Positions 1 to 7,565 of a DNA stretch of 9,331 nucleotides are shown one piece after another. A program made the translations under genes and the position numbers. Within the stretch, counting starts at the first letter, position 1. Each line of letters starts with the position of its first letter. The stretch is from Shewanella sp. 10N.286.48.A6 (lineage in GTDB: Bacteria > Pseudomonadota > Gammaproteobacteria > Enterobacterales > Shewanellaceae): positions 1 to 9,331 of the forward strand of contig NZ_MCVI01000039.1 of the NCBI RefSeq assembly GCF_002873135.1, given 5' to 3'. A model generated the notes under the pieces. The model saw only the letters and a list, made by a program, of their open reading frames with translations. It was not told the DNA's origin and did no database searches.

Positions 1-955
1 GTGCTATCTGATCGCGCTCACCATGACCTAGCTGGTTTAACGCTTTATCAAGTAATGCCGCTTCAAATAAAGCTTCAACTAAGCGCTTGGGTAGCCATTG
101 GCTGATGGTGTTACGTAGGCTTTGCTTAGGGTGGTTAGCGAGTGCCAGTTCTATTTTATCTCTCGCCAACTCATTGGGTAACAGGTTAATACTAATGCTT
201 TGGCCTGCTTGCCAGTAGTTTGAGATTTGTAAAATTGCCGGGCCTGATAAGCCGCGATGAGTAAATAACAATGCTTCGCTAAACTGAGTGCCGTCTTCTG
301 CCGTGATTGTTGATGGCACCGCAATGCCCGATAACGGTTCAAAGCGCGCTTTTTGATCAGCATGCCATGTAAACGGCACTAAGCCTGCTGTGGTCGGTAA
401 CACCTTTAGTCCAAATTGTTCTGCAAGCTTGTAACCGTAAGGTGATGCGCCAAGTTTGGGCATTGATAAGCCGCCCGTGGCAATCACCAGTGACTCACAA
501 CTAAACTCACCGTTTGAGGTCACGACTGCAAACTGCCCAGCATCATTTTTGGTGACCGACACAATCTCAGTGCGTAGCTGTATTTGCGCGCCAGCCCATT
601 CACACTCTGTCATTAACATGCTGACAATGTCTTTAGCTGAGTCATTACAAAACAGCTGCCCATGGTCACGTTCATGATATTCAATGCCATGACGCTCAAC
701 TAACTCGATAAAGTCACTTGAACGGTAACGTGCTAAGGCAGATTTTACAAAGTGGCTGTTACCACACAAGAAGTTGTGAGGTTCCACTTTTTGATTAGTG
801 AAGTTACAACGACCGCCGCCACTGATGAGAATTTTACGGCCTGCTTGCTTAGCATTATCTAGCACTAGAACATCACGACCTCGATAGCCAGCAGTAGAGG
901 CGCACATGAGTCCTGCTGCGCCAGCGCCAATAATGATCACGTCATGATGTTTCAC
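1..955 (-). CDS. YhiN/HI0933-family NAD(P)/FAD-dependent oxidoreductase, 3' end outside window
   Basis: This is a flavoprotein of the HI0933/YhiN (BaiN-like) family; the cellular substrate of most members is not settled. Read leftward from a GTG at 953-955, the protein begins with a dinucleotide-binding fold (GAGAAG, residues 10-15). The acidic residue ending beta strand 2 is D33. The family signature GRKILISGGGRCNFTN lies at residues 39-54. Further on are an ATGG motif followed by LSMPKLG and the block LFTHRGLSGPAIL, all typical of the family. About 318 codons are visible and the frame is still open at base 1; members are usually about 390-400 residues, so the C-terminus is missing. The GTG is chosen because it is preceded by a purine-rich AAAGAGAG at a reasonable distance, and because the Rossmann motif needs an N-terminus here. 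The family call is firm and the physiological role is unknown. Confidence 0.9.
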   Translation of the reverse strand, partial: MKHHDVIIIGAGAAGLMCASTAGYRGRDVLVLDNAKQAGRKILISGGGRCNFTNQKVEPHNFLCGNSHFVKSALARYRSSDFIELVERHGIEYHERDHGQLFCNDSAKDIVSMLMTECEWAGAQIQLRTEIVSVTKNDAGQFAVVTSNGEFSCESLVIATGGLSMPKLGASPYGYKLAEQFGLKVLPTTAGLVPFTWHADQKARFEPLSGIAVPSTITAEDGTQFSEALLFTHRGLSGPAILQISNYWQAGQSISINLLPNELARDKIELALANHPKQSLRNTISQWLPKRLVEALFEAALLDKALNQLGHGERDQIA

Positions 956-1055
956 AAGCTTACTCTCTTTAAAATGATTGGGGGCGATTATTGTGACAGT
1001 TTACGCTGCCTACTCGACAGCGTTAATCAGCTAGCAAGCGGTATATTTAAGCCAC

Positions 1056-1084
1056 AAAAAAGGGCGCTATATTAGCACCCTTTT
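1056..1084 (-). terminator. Intrinsic terminator after gpsA
   Basis: Read on the minus strand, GGGTGCTA and TAGCGCCC form an 8-bp stem (one G-U pair) around a 3-base loop. A-tracts lie before it and a run of six T follows it. It lies 33 bases after the gpsA stop codon. On the plus strand the G-U becomes a C-A mismatch and the T-run is shorter, so it mainly ends leftward transcription. It separates gpsA from the flavoprotein gene. Confidence 0.85.
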
Positions 1085-1116
1085 AGTCGCATTCACACTT
1101 ACACACATGCCTTTAG

Positions 1117-2133
1117 CTATTCACTAATGGTTTCAGACTTTTGGTCTCGACCCAGTAGCTCTTTAGCGGCATCTGTTGGGCTTTTACCTTGATATAACAC
1201 TTGGTAAATTTGCTCAGTGATAGGCATTTCAACATTAAGACGTTTAGCTAAAGTGTAAACTTCTTTGGTGTTGCGATAGCCTTCAACCACTTGACCGATT
1301 TCGTCTTGAGCAGTATCGACATCGCAGCCTTTACCTAATGCCAAGCCAAAACGACGGTTACGTGATTGGTTATCGGTACAAGTTAGTACTAAGTCACCAA
1401 GGCCTGCCATACCCATAAAGGTATTAGCATCAGCACCTAAAGCAACGCCTAAACGGGTTAGCTCAACCAAACCACGAGTGATTAATGCGGTGCGTGCATT
1501 GGCACCAAAGCCAATGCCATCAGACATGCCAGCGCCAATTGCGATAACGTTTTTAACTGCGCCACCTAATTGTAAGCCGGTAAAATCATCATTAGCGTAA
1601 ACACGTAAACGTTTCGGGCTATGCAGTAGTTCCACTAAATCATTAGTGAAGCTTGGGCAGGTGCCCGCTACCGAAATTGCTGTTGGCATACCTGCAGCCA
1701 GTTCTTTTGCAAAGGTTGGGCCTGATAATACTGCTAATGGAAATTTATCCCCAAGATGCTCAAGAGCAACATCTTGCAGTAATCGACCTGTTTCAGGCTC
1801 TAAACCTTTTGTCGCCCAGACAATGCGTGCATCATCTCGTAGCAAAGGCTTGGCCTGTTGCAGTACTAAACCAAACACATGGCTTGGCACCACAACCAAT
1901 ACATTTTTAGTGGCAGCAAGTGCGGTGGCTAAGTCGGCTTCAATTTCAAGACTATCAGGAAAGGTAATCCCTGGTAGAAAGGCATTATTGGCGCGATCGT
2001 TAGTTAACGCGGTCATGTGCTCAGGCTCATGACCCCAAAGTAAGGTCTTGTGGCCACTTCTTGCAAGAGAAATGGCAAGGGCGGTGCCGTAAGACCCCGC
2101 CCCTAAAACCGCAATTTCAGCAGTGTTATTCAT
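1117..2133 (-). CDS. gpsA: Glycerol-3-phosphate dehydrogenase [NAD(P)+]
   Basis: Reduces dihydroxyacetone phosphate to sn-glycerol 3-phosphate in the cytoplasm, supplying the backbone for phospholipid synthesis. The 338-residue product has the usual family length. The N-terminal nucleotide-binding loop GAGSYG is at residues 11-16. WATKG carries the conserved K109, and SGPTFAKE is at 137-144. The C-terminal domain has the catalytic-type lysine K194 in [18 protein letters not shown] at 210-221 and GLGDL at 244-248 (D247). All expected active-site residues are present. The start lies 3 bases after the secB stop with only a distant, weak ribosome binding site inside the secB end, so translation is probably coupled to secB. 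secB and gpsA are also adjacent in E. coli. An intrinsic terminator follows the gene. Confidence 0.98.
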   Translation of the reverse strand: MNNTAEIAVLGAGSYGTALAISLARSGHKTLLWGHEPEHMTALTNDRANNAFLPGITFPDSLEIEADLATALAATKNVLVVVPSHVFGLVLQQAKPLLRDDARIVWATKGLEPETGRLLQDVALEHLGDKFPLAVLSGPTFAKELAAGMPTAISVAGTCPSFTNDLVELLHSPKRLRVYANDDFTGLQLGGAVKNVIAIGAGMSDGIGFGANARTALITRGLVELTRLGVALGADANTFMGMAGLGDLVLTCTDNQSRNRRFGLALGKGCDVDTAQDEIGQVVEGYRNTKEVYTLAKRLNVEMPITEQIYQVLYQGKSPTDAAKELLGRDQKSETISE

Positions 2134-2136
2134 ATA

Positions 2137-2622
2137 TTATGCGTTTGCTTCTTCAGCTGGTGCTGCAGCAGCTTCTTGCTGACGCTGTTGAACATATTGT
2201 GCAAATAGTGCATCAAAGTTCACTGGAGCAAGGTTAAGCTGTGGGAAAGTACCACGAGAAACTAAGTTACCTACTGTTTCACGTGCGTATGGGAATAGTA
2301 CGTTAGGGCAGTAAGCACCTAAAGAGTGAGCAAGTTGTTGCTCAGTTAAGCCAGTGATAGAGAAGATACCCGCTTGTTGAACTTCACATAAGAAAGCAGT
2401 TTGCTCGCCATTTTGTGCAGTAACAGTTAGAGAAAGGATCACTTCATAAACATCATCAGATAGCTTGTTGCTACGAGTATCAAGATCCAGCTTAACTTCT
2501 GGATTCCATTCTTTTTGGAAAACTTCTGGGCTGTTTGGCGTTTCAAAAGACACATCTTTTGTGTAAACGCGTTGGATGTTGAATTGTGGTGCTTGCTCTT
2601 CGTTGTTTGCTACTTCAGCCAT
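2137..2622 (-). CDS. secB: Protein-export chaperone SecB
   Basis: Homotetrameric cytoplasmic chaperone that keeps presecretory proteins unfolded and hands them to SecA at the Sec translocon. The product is 161 residues, close to the E. coli length of about 155. Conserved family blocks are visible: [19 protein letters not shown] from residue 14, QQAGIF at 82-87, [11 protein letters not shown] at 105-115 and [17 protein letters not shown] at 124-140. The tail is Gln/Ala/Glu-rich and acidic, as is common in SecB. The start has a good Shine-Dalgarno (AAGGTAGGA on the minus strand, 2627-2635). It is followed after 3 bases by gpsA and preceded by a rhodanese gene, an arrangement shared with E. coli except that grxC is missing here. 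Several gene products in this window (EnvC, YibQ) need the Sec pathway. Confidence 0.98.
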   Translation of the reverse strand: MAEVANNEEQAPQFNIQRVYTKDVSFETPNSPEVFQKEWNPEVKLDLDTRSNKLSDDVYEVILSLTVTAQNGEQTAFLCEVQQAGIFSITGLTEQQLAHSLGAYCPNVLFPYARETVGNLVSRGTFPQLNLAPVNFDALFAQYVQQRQQEAAAAPAEEANA

Positions 2623-2753
2623 GATTTCCTACCTTCAAATGTTTTTTAGCTCTTCTGCGAAGCTAATCGTAAATTTGGGCTTGTCGCTAAAATGTGGCCG
2701 TTAGACAACATTTTAGACCATCCCGGTAAATTGGGTCTTACCAGTTTGTTATC
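2623..2753. other. Intergenic region between secB and the rhodanese gene, without grxC
   Basis: In E. coli a glutaredoxin gene (grxC) sits at this position. These 131 bases hold no open frame resembling glutaredoxin and no CPYC motif. They contain the secB ribosome binding site, an inverted repeat at 2687-2716, and a small imperfect hairpin near 2648-2664. I do not recognise a convincing sigma-70 promoter here, so secB may be transcribed with the rhodanese gene. Confidence 0.6.
2687..2716. repeat. Perfect 9-bp inverted repeat upstream of secB
   Basis: The arms are CTAAAATGT (2687-2695) and ACATTTTAG (2708-2716), separated by 12 bases. There is no T-run after either arm on either strand, so it does not look like an intrinsic terminator. 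It could be a regulator site or an mRNA stem-loop in the leader of secB. Its role is unknown. Confidence 0.6.
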
Positions 2754-3188
2754 TTACTTCTTACCTTTAACAACAGGTAAGTTTGCCGCTTGCCAATCAC
2801 CCATACCGCCTTTTAGGTTATGAACATTCTCAAACCCTTGAGCGACAAGAAGTTGAGCAGCTTGCGAAGATGTCATTCCAGCAGCACATACAGTAATAAT
2901 GGGACTGGTTTTAAACTTTTCAAGGGCTGTCGCTTTATTATTTTTGATTTCTGCTAATGGCACATGAATAGCGTCAACGATGTGACCTTTGCGGTAATCG
3001 TCTTGAGAGCGCACATCAACAACTTTAGCGCCTTGCTTGTTCATTAGCATGGTCAGTTCTTGAGTATTGACGTTGCTCACTTTTGAGGTTGCTGATTTAA
3101 TGGTCATCACCACAACTGCAGCAAATAAACCAACCCATGCGATACTTAATACAGGGTTAGCTTGAAAAAATTCGATATATTCTTGCAT
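2754..3188 (-). CDS. yibN: Membrane-anchored rhodanese-like protein (YibN type)
   Basis: A single rhodanese domain tethered to the inner membrane. Residues about 13-30 (LSIAWVGLFAAVVVMTI) form a hydrophobic transmembrane segment, followed by a basic stretch. The rhodanese fold runs from about residue 40 to 140, with VVDVRSQDDYRKGHI at 56-70 and the catalytic loop CAAGMTS at 101-107 (C101). GGMGDW near 127-132 is the usual C-terminal rhodanese motif. The cysteine suggests sulfurtransferase chemistry; as I recall the sequence, E. coli YibN lacks it at this position. The N-terminal sequence closely resembles E. coli YibN, which has been reported to associate with the insertase YidC. The placement next to secB fits a role near protein export. 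The ribosome binding site is weak (AGAGAAG directly before ATG). The substrate is unknown. Confidence 0.9.
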   Translation of the reverse strand: MQEYIEFFQANPVLSIAWVGLFAAVVVMTIKSATSKVSNVNTQELTMLMNKQGAKVVDVRSQDDYRKGHIVDAIHVPLAEIKNNKATALEKFKTSPIITVCAAGMTSSQAAQLLVAQGFENVHNLKGGMGDWQAANLPVVKGKK

Positions 3189-3565
3189 CTTCTCTGCCTA
3201 CTTTAAAAATGGCTAAAATTAATAAGCCACAGAGTATACCGATTGCATCTTTATAATGCAGCAAATTCAAGCCTAATCATCTTCTCTACTGTGCCATGGG
3301 CAGCACTTTAACGACGAAACATTGCATTTGCTTACTATCCTAAGGGCAATAGCTCACAGGTTTTTGACTAAATGTGTTGTTATTGAGCCTTATTCATCTT
3401 GCACGGGATTGTGACTGGGCAAGCTATTCATCGTAAATTGCCTCTACTGAGCCGCTCTTCAAAGGTAAATTTCTTTTTCAGGAGCTGAAAAAGAAGTAAT
3501 ATCCATACCATTAAAATTTTAGCTTTCTCTTAAAACTTTTTCTTTTAAAACTTAAAGGTACTCCC
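3189..3565. other. Divergent intergenic region between the rhodanese gene and gpmM
   Basis: These 377 bases carry no convincing coding frame. They should hold promoters for both directions, but none is strong by eye. The best leftward candidate is a TATACT (-10, 3233-3238 on the minus strand) with no good -35. A TATAAT lies on the plus strand at 3252-3257, also without a good -35. There is an 11-bp perfect hairpin at 3471-3495, a small hairpin with one bulge at 3328-3349 (TTGCTTA / TAAGGGCAA), and a pyrimidine/A-tract-rich stretch from about 3520 to 3556 containing two copies of TTAAAACTT. The gpmM ribosome binding site AAAGG lies at 3554-3558, 7 bases before the ATG. Confidence 0.5.
3471..3495. 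repeat. Perfect 11-bp hairpin in the gpmM leader region
   Basis: The arms are TTCTTTTTCAG (3471-3481) and CTGAAAAAGAA (3485-3495), with GAG between them. The stem is AT-rich with no T-run after it, so it does not fit a classic intrinsic terminator. It lies about 70 bases before the gpmM start. It could be a symmetric operator or an mRNA stem-loop; the role is unknown. Confidence 0.65.
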
Positions 3566-5098
3566 ATGACGACACCAAAACGTCCACTGGCATTACTTAT
3601 CTTAGATGGCTGGGGTCATCGTGAAAATACGCATAAAAATGCGGTTTTTCATGCGAAAACTCCAGTTTTAGATAAGTTAACCGCCCAATATGCAAGCAGT
3701 TTAATTTCCGGATCAGGTATGGATGTTGGCCTACCTGACGGTCAAATGGGCAACTCAGAAGTGGGTCATATCAATATTGGTTCTGGCCGTATTGTTTACC
3801 AAGAGCTTACCCGCATTAGCAAAGCCATTGCTGACAATGAGTTTAATCAAAATGAGGCACTGTGCGCTTCAATCGATAAAGCTATCGCCAATAATGGCGC
3901 TGTGCATATTATGGGTTTAATGTCGCCAGGTGGTGTTCACAGCCATGAAGAGCACATTGAAGCCATGTGCCGCATGGCGGTTGAGCGCGGTGCCACTAAG
4001 GTGTATTTACATGCCTTTTTAGATGGTCGTGATACCCCACCTCGTAGCGCAAAAAACTCTTTGATCCATTTTGATGAGTTATTTGCAAGCTTGGGTCACG
4101 GTAAGGTAGCCTCATTGATTGGTCGTTACTTCGCCATGGATCGTGACAACCGCTGGGATCGAGTTGAAAAAGCGTTCAACTTAATTGCTCAAGGTAAAGG
4201 TGACTTTAATTACCCAAGCGCGGTTGCGGCATTAGACGCCGCTTACGAACGTGATGAAAACGATGAGTTTGTCGCTGCATCGACCATAGGTGAGGCCGCA
4301 AGCTTAGCTGATGGCGATGCGTTAATCTTCATGAACTTTCGCGCTGACCGCGCCCGAGAAATCACTCGTTGTTTTGTCGAAACCGATTTTGCTGGCTTTA
4401 CACGTGAAGTTACCCCTGCAATCAACTTCGTGATGCTAACCAACTATGCTAATGACATTGACGCTGTGGTGGCATTTCCATCAACAGATCTGGTCAATAC
4501 CTTAGGTGAAACCTTACAAAAACAGGGTAAAAAACAGCTGCGTATTTCTGAAACAGAAAAATATGCCCATGTGACCTTCTTTTTTAATGGCGGCAAAGAA
4601 GAGCCATTTGAAGGCGAAGATCGCACCTTGATTAAGTCGCCAGATGTGGCAACTTATGATTTGCAGCCTGAAATGAACTCAACCGAGCTCACAGATAAAT
4701 TAGTTGCTGCCATTGAGTCTACTGACTATGACGTGATTATTTGTAATTATCCAAATGGTGACATGGTCGGTCATACCGGTAAATTTGATGCTGCGGTTAA
4801 AGCCTGTGAAGCAGTCGATGCTTGTATTGGTCGTGTAGTAGAGGCGCTAGCGAAAGTCGGCGGCGAATGCATTATTACTGCCGATCATGGTAATGCTGAG
4901 CAAATGACCAATGAACAAACGGGTCAAGCTCATACTGCCCATACCAGTGAGTTGGTACCTTTCATTTATGTAGGCCGTGAAGCCACCATTGATGCAGGTG
5001 GACGATTGAGCGATATTGCGCCGACTATGTTAACCTTGATGGAACAAGAAGTGCCGCAGGAAATGACCGGCCGTTCAATCATTAAACTCAAAGAGTAA
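3566..5098 (+). CDS. gpmM: 2,3-bisphosphoglycerate-independent phosphoglycerate mutase
   Basis: Interconverts 3-phosphoglycerate and 2-phosphoglycerate in glycolysis and gluconeogenesis through a phosphoserine intermediate, using two Mn2+ ions. It belongs to the alkaline phosphatase superfamily. At 510 residues it is full length. Visible active-site residues are D14 (LLILDGWG), nucleophile S64 ([14 protein letters not shown]), H125 (GGVHSH), R155 and D156 (DGRD), R187, R193 (MDRDNRWD), R259 and R262 (NFRADRAR), K332 (SETEKYAH), D399 and H403 (NGDMVGHTG), D440 and H441 (TADHGNAE) and H459 (TAHT). The set is complete. A Shine-Dalgarno AAAGG precedes the ATG by 7 bases. It is the first gene of a rightward cluster, with envC starting 10 bases after its stop, as in E. 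coli (where the order is gpmM-envC-yibQ). Confidence 0.98.
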   Translation: MTTPKRPLALLILDGWGHRENTHKNAVFHAKTPVLDKLTAQYASSLISGSGMDVGLPDGQMGNSEVGHINIGSGRIVYQELTRISKAIADNEFNQNEALCASIDKAIANNGAVHIMGLMSPGGVHSHEEHIEAMCRMAVERGATKVYLHAFLDGRDTPPRSAKNSLIHFDELFASLGHGKVASLIGRYFAMDRDNRWDRVEKAFNLIAQGKGDFNYPSAVAALDAAYERDENDEFVAASTIGEAASLADGDALIFMNFRADRAREITRCFVETDFAGFTREVTPAINFVMLTNYANDIDAVVAFPSTDLVNTLGETLQKQGKKQLRISETEKYAHVTFFFNGGKEEPFEGEDRTLIKSPDVATYDLQPEMNSTELTDKLVAAIESTDYDVIICNYPNGDMVGHTGKFDAAVKACEAVDACIGRVVEALAKVGGECIITADHGNAEQMTNEQTGQAHTAHTSELVPFIYVGREATIDAGGRLSDIAPTMLTLMEQEVPQEMTGRSIIKLKE

Positions 5099-5108
5099 CT
5101 AGCCACTC

Positions 5109-6242
5109 GTGAAAAAACGACTTTTGTTTAAAGCCAGCATGTTTGCTGGCTTGGTGATACTGACATCATCAGTTCAAAGTGCCGATCTTGGTAAGCGTCA
5201 ATCAGAGCTGAAATCTATTCAGGCTCAGATTAACCAACAACAAAGCTCTTTGAAGGACACCAGTCGTCAACGAGAAAAGCTCATTTCGTTGTTAAAGCGA
5301 GATGAGCAAGCTATCTCTAATGCTGCTCAAAAAGTTAATCAAACCCAAAACTCACTGTCTGCGGTAAATACTAAACTTCGCGAACTTGATGCTGAAAAAG
5401 TCAACTTAGATACACTGCGAGTTACGCAGCAAAAGACCTTATCTAAACAATTATCTAGCGCTTACCTTGCCGGTAACCATGACTATTCAAAGATGATGCT
5501 TAACCAGCAAAACCCTGCCACAGTTGAGCGGATGTTAGCGTATTATCAATACCTTAATAATGCCCGTATTAAAGCCATTACCAGTTTAAAAACAACTATT
5601 GAGCAATTAGAGCTAGTTAAAGTTGAGCAAGTTAATGAACAGCAAAAACTTAATTCCTTAATTCTTGAGCAACAAAAGCAGGCTAAACAACTCGCTAAAG
5701 AACAATCACAACGTCAACAAACCTTAGCACAAATTCAACGCACCTTGACCAGCAAAGGCGCAGAGCTTGAACAACTACAAATTGAAGAAGCCAGCTTAAA
5801 ACACCTTATTGAACAAGCGGTGCTGGCGGCCAAAAATAGCCCCTCAATGGATGGCTTAGCCAAGCTGCGCGGTAAATTAAAATGGCCAACTAAAGGACGA
5901 GTTTCGTCTAAATTTGGCAGTAGCCGCTCAGGACAAATCAGCTGGAAAGGTGCGGTAATTGCCGCTCCTGAAGGACAAACCATCACCGCTATTGCTCATG
6001 GCACCGTTATTTATTCAGACTGGTTACGAGGCTTTGGTATGGTTATGGTGATCGATCACGGCGAAGGCTATATGAGTTTATATGGTCACGCGCAGTCATT
6101 ACTTATTCCACCTGGCGAAACCGTTAAAAAAGGAGAATCCATTGCACTTGTTGGGAGTTCAGGCGGACAAACAGAATCTGGCCTATACTTTGAAATAAGA
6201 CACAAAGGGCAAGCCATTAACCCAGCGAGATATTGTCGATAA
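5109..6242 (+). CDS. envC: Murein hydrolase activator EnvC (degenerate LytM/M23 domain)
   Basis: Periplasmic factor that, in E. coli, is recruited by FtsEX to the septum and activates the amidases AmiA and AmiB during daughter-cell separation. Residues 1-25 form a signal peptide (KKR, then a hydrophobic core, cleavage likely after VQSA). Gln- and Lys-rich coiled coil spans about 28-115 and 155-242. A LytM domain occupies about 260-377. Its zinc ligands are lost: W279 and V283 replace the first His and Asp, and GLYFE (358-362) replaces the HLHFE-type motif, with only H327 of YGH retained. It is therefore an activator, not a protease. The only sensible start is the GTG at 5109, because an in-frame TAG lies at 5100-5102. 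The Shine-Dalgarno is weak, so coupling to gpmM is likely. The length (377) is a little shorter than E. coli EnvC (about 419). Confidence 0.94.
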   Translation: MKKRLLFKASMFAGLVILTSSVQSADLGKRQSELKSIQAQINQQQSSLKDTSRQREKLISLLKRDEQAISNAAQKVNQTQNSLSAVNTKLRELDAEKVNLDTLRVTQQKTLSKQLSSAYLAGNHDYSKMMLNQQNPATVERMLAYYQYLNNARIKAITSLKTTIEQLELVKVEQVNEQQKLNSLILEQQKQAKQLAKEQSQRQQTLAQIQRTLTSKGAELEQLQIEEASLKHLIEQAVLAAKNSPSMDGLAKLRGKLKWPTKGRVSSKFGSSRSGQISWKGAVIAAPEGQTITAIAHGTVIYSDWLRGFGMVMVIDHGEGYMSLYGHAQSLLIPPGETVKKGESIALVGSSGGQTESGLYFEIRHKGQAINPARYCR

Positions 6243-6352
6243 CACGCTAATAATAAAGTAATTTAATCTTTGGCGGTTATCAAACCTTCCGTAGGTTTAA
6301 TCGTTGAACAATCGACGCCCTAATTATACCGCAAGGTATCTAAGGGGCAGTT
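6243..6352 (+). other. Leader of ctpA with three successive small hairpins
   Basis: Three short stem-loops follow one another: AAACCT/AGGTTT (6282-6298), CGTTGA/TCGACG with one G-U (6302-6317) and ATACC/GGTAT on a GCAA loop (6326-6339). None is followed by a T-run. I see no convincing promoter; TTGAAC at 6304-6309 has no good -10 at the right distance. The gap may be a processing or attenuation region within the gpmM-envC-ctpA-yibQ transcript. Confidence 0.45.
6342..6347 (+). promoter_or_regulatory. Ribosome binding site of ctpA (two possible ATG starts)
   Basis: AAGGGG lies 5 bases before the ATG at 6353 and 8 bases before a second in-frame ATG at 6356. Spacing favours the second ATG slightly; the difference is a single Met and does not affect the protein call. 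Confidence 0.6.
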
Positions 6353-7555
6353 ATGATGCAAATTACACGTTATATTTTGTGCTTCATATTAGGCGTAAGC
6401 GTTGCATTTTCATTGAACTTATCCAGTTCAGAGCAACACTATAAAACCCAATCTGAATACAGTTACTCACTCTTACTTGATGTCATCGATACGGTTCATA
6501 CCTATTACTTTAATGAAGTAGACCGCGAAGACTTAATTGAATACGCCATCGAAGGAATATTCAATAAACTAGACCCCTATTCAGGCTTTTTAGATACTGG
6601 CGATTATCAAAGCATTAATGACAGTAATAATGGCCAGTACTTTGGTTTCGGCTTTGAAGTGGCAACTGATGACAACCAAATCACTATCATTACTCCTTAT
6701 GCCAACTCACCTGCGGCCCGCGCTAATATTCAACCTGGCGATAAGGTCCTGCAACTTAACGACACCCTGATTGATCAAACCAATTTAACCGATGTACTTA
6801 CCGAGATTAAGCAGCACAGTATCAACAAGCGACCAATAACACTCACCATTGAGCGCCAAGCTAACGAAACACTTCTATTTAATCTCGCCCCTGAGCTAAT
6901 TCATATTAAATCAATTAATGCGAAAATTATTGATAATAATATCGGCTATATACAACTTAACTCGTTTCAGGAAGACGCTACCAATGCCATTATTAACCAA
7001 GCTAAACTATGGCAACAACAGCAATTAAAAGGTCTTATTATTGATGTTAGAAACAATCCCGGCGGGCTACTCAGTCAAGCCATCAGTATTGCTGATTTGT
7101 TTTTGCAAAAAGGTTTAATTGTTTCAACTGAAGGGCGTTTTTTCGATGCAAATGAAAACTACTATGCATCGCAACCTACCATATTTAAAGGCGTGCCTAT
7201 GGTAGTACTTATTAATAAGGGCTCAGCATCGGCATCAGAAGTACTGGCTGCAGCATTACAAGAAAATAACCGCGCCACGCTAGTGGGAGAAACCAGCTTT
7301 GGAAAAGGTACGGTGCAAAGTTTGATCCCCATGCTGGATATGGGCAACGCTATAAAGCTCACGATTGCAAAATATAGCACGCCAGATGGTAACGACATTC
7401 ACACTAAAGGCATTGAACCGGACATTAAAATATCAAATGATGCTATCCTAAAAACAGATTATCTGGATATAATTGAACAAACTACAGCGCAATATGATGA
7501 ACCACAGGATGGTCAAATTTCTTCCGCTATTGCATGGATAACAACTCATAATTAA
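6353..7555 (+). CDS. ctpA: S41-family C-terminal processing peptidase (CtpA-like)
   Basis: PDZ-containing serine protease of the S41 (carboxy-terminal processing) family, predicted to act in the periplasm. An N-terminal hydrophobic segment (about residues 6-23) serves as signal or membrane anchor. LDPYSGFL (73-80) is the typical pre-PDZ motif. A PDZ domain spans about 95-170, with ANSPAARANIQPGD at 117-130. The protease core has IIDVRNNPGG at 229-238, GSASASE at 290-296 with nucleophile S293, and FGKGTVQ at 316-322 giving K318 and Q322. The 25-residue spacing from Ser to Lys matches the family dyad. At 400 residues it is normal for the short CtpA class. The position between envC and yibQ matches P. 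aeruginosa, where CtpA degrades peptidoglycan hydrolases; a similar role in controlling murein hydrolysis is inferred here. Confidence 0.95.
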   Translation: MMQITRYILCFILGVSVAFSLNLSSSEQHYKTQSEYSYSLLLDVIDTVHTYYFNEVDREDLIEYAIEGIFNKLDPYSGFLDTGDYQSINDSNNGQYFGFGFEVATDDNQITIITPYANSPAARANIQPGDKVLQLNDTLIDQTNLTDVLTEIKQHSINKRPITLTIERQANETLLFNLAPELIHIKSINAKIIDNNIGYIQLNSFQEDATNAIINQAKLWQQQQLKGLIIDVRNNPGGLLSQAISIADLFLQKGLIVSTEGRFFDANENYYASQPTIFKGVPMVVLINKGSASASEVLAAALQENNRATLVGETSFGKGTVQSLIPMLDMGNAIKLTIAKYSTPDGNDIHTKGIEPDIKISNDAILKTDYLDIIEQTTAQYDEPQDGQISSAIAWITTHN

Positions 7556-7565
7556 AGCAGACTTT

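Noticed and set aside
151..677. Two short open frames (151-363 minus, 456-677 plus) in the left part
   Set aside because: Both overlap the flavoprotein frame, which carries clear family motifs; they are out-of-frame shadows.
1646..2032. Open frame of 128 residues on the plus strand, antisense to gpsA
   Set aside because: It lies wholly inside gpsA, shows no recognisable domain and reads like a reverse-strand shadow of a well-conserved gene.
2687..2716. Inverted repeat as terminator of the rhodanese gene
   Set aside because: No T-run follows on the minus strand and the stem is AT-rich, so termination is not supported.
3189..3565. Small RNA gene in the divergent intergenic region
   Set aside because: I found no promoter plus terminator pair that would delimit a transcript; the hairpins present lack T-tails.
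5868..6242. EnvC LytM domain as an active M23 endopeptidase
   Set aside because: The His/Asp and HxH zinc ligands are replaced (W279, V283, G358, Y360), which fits a catalytically dead activator.
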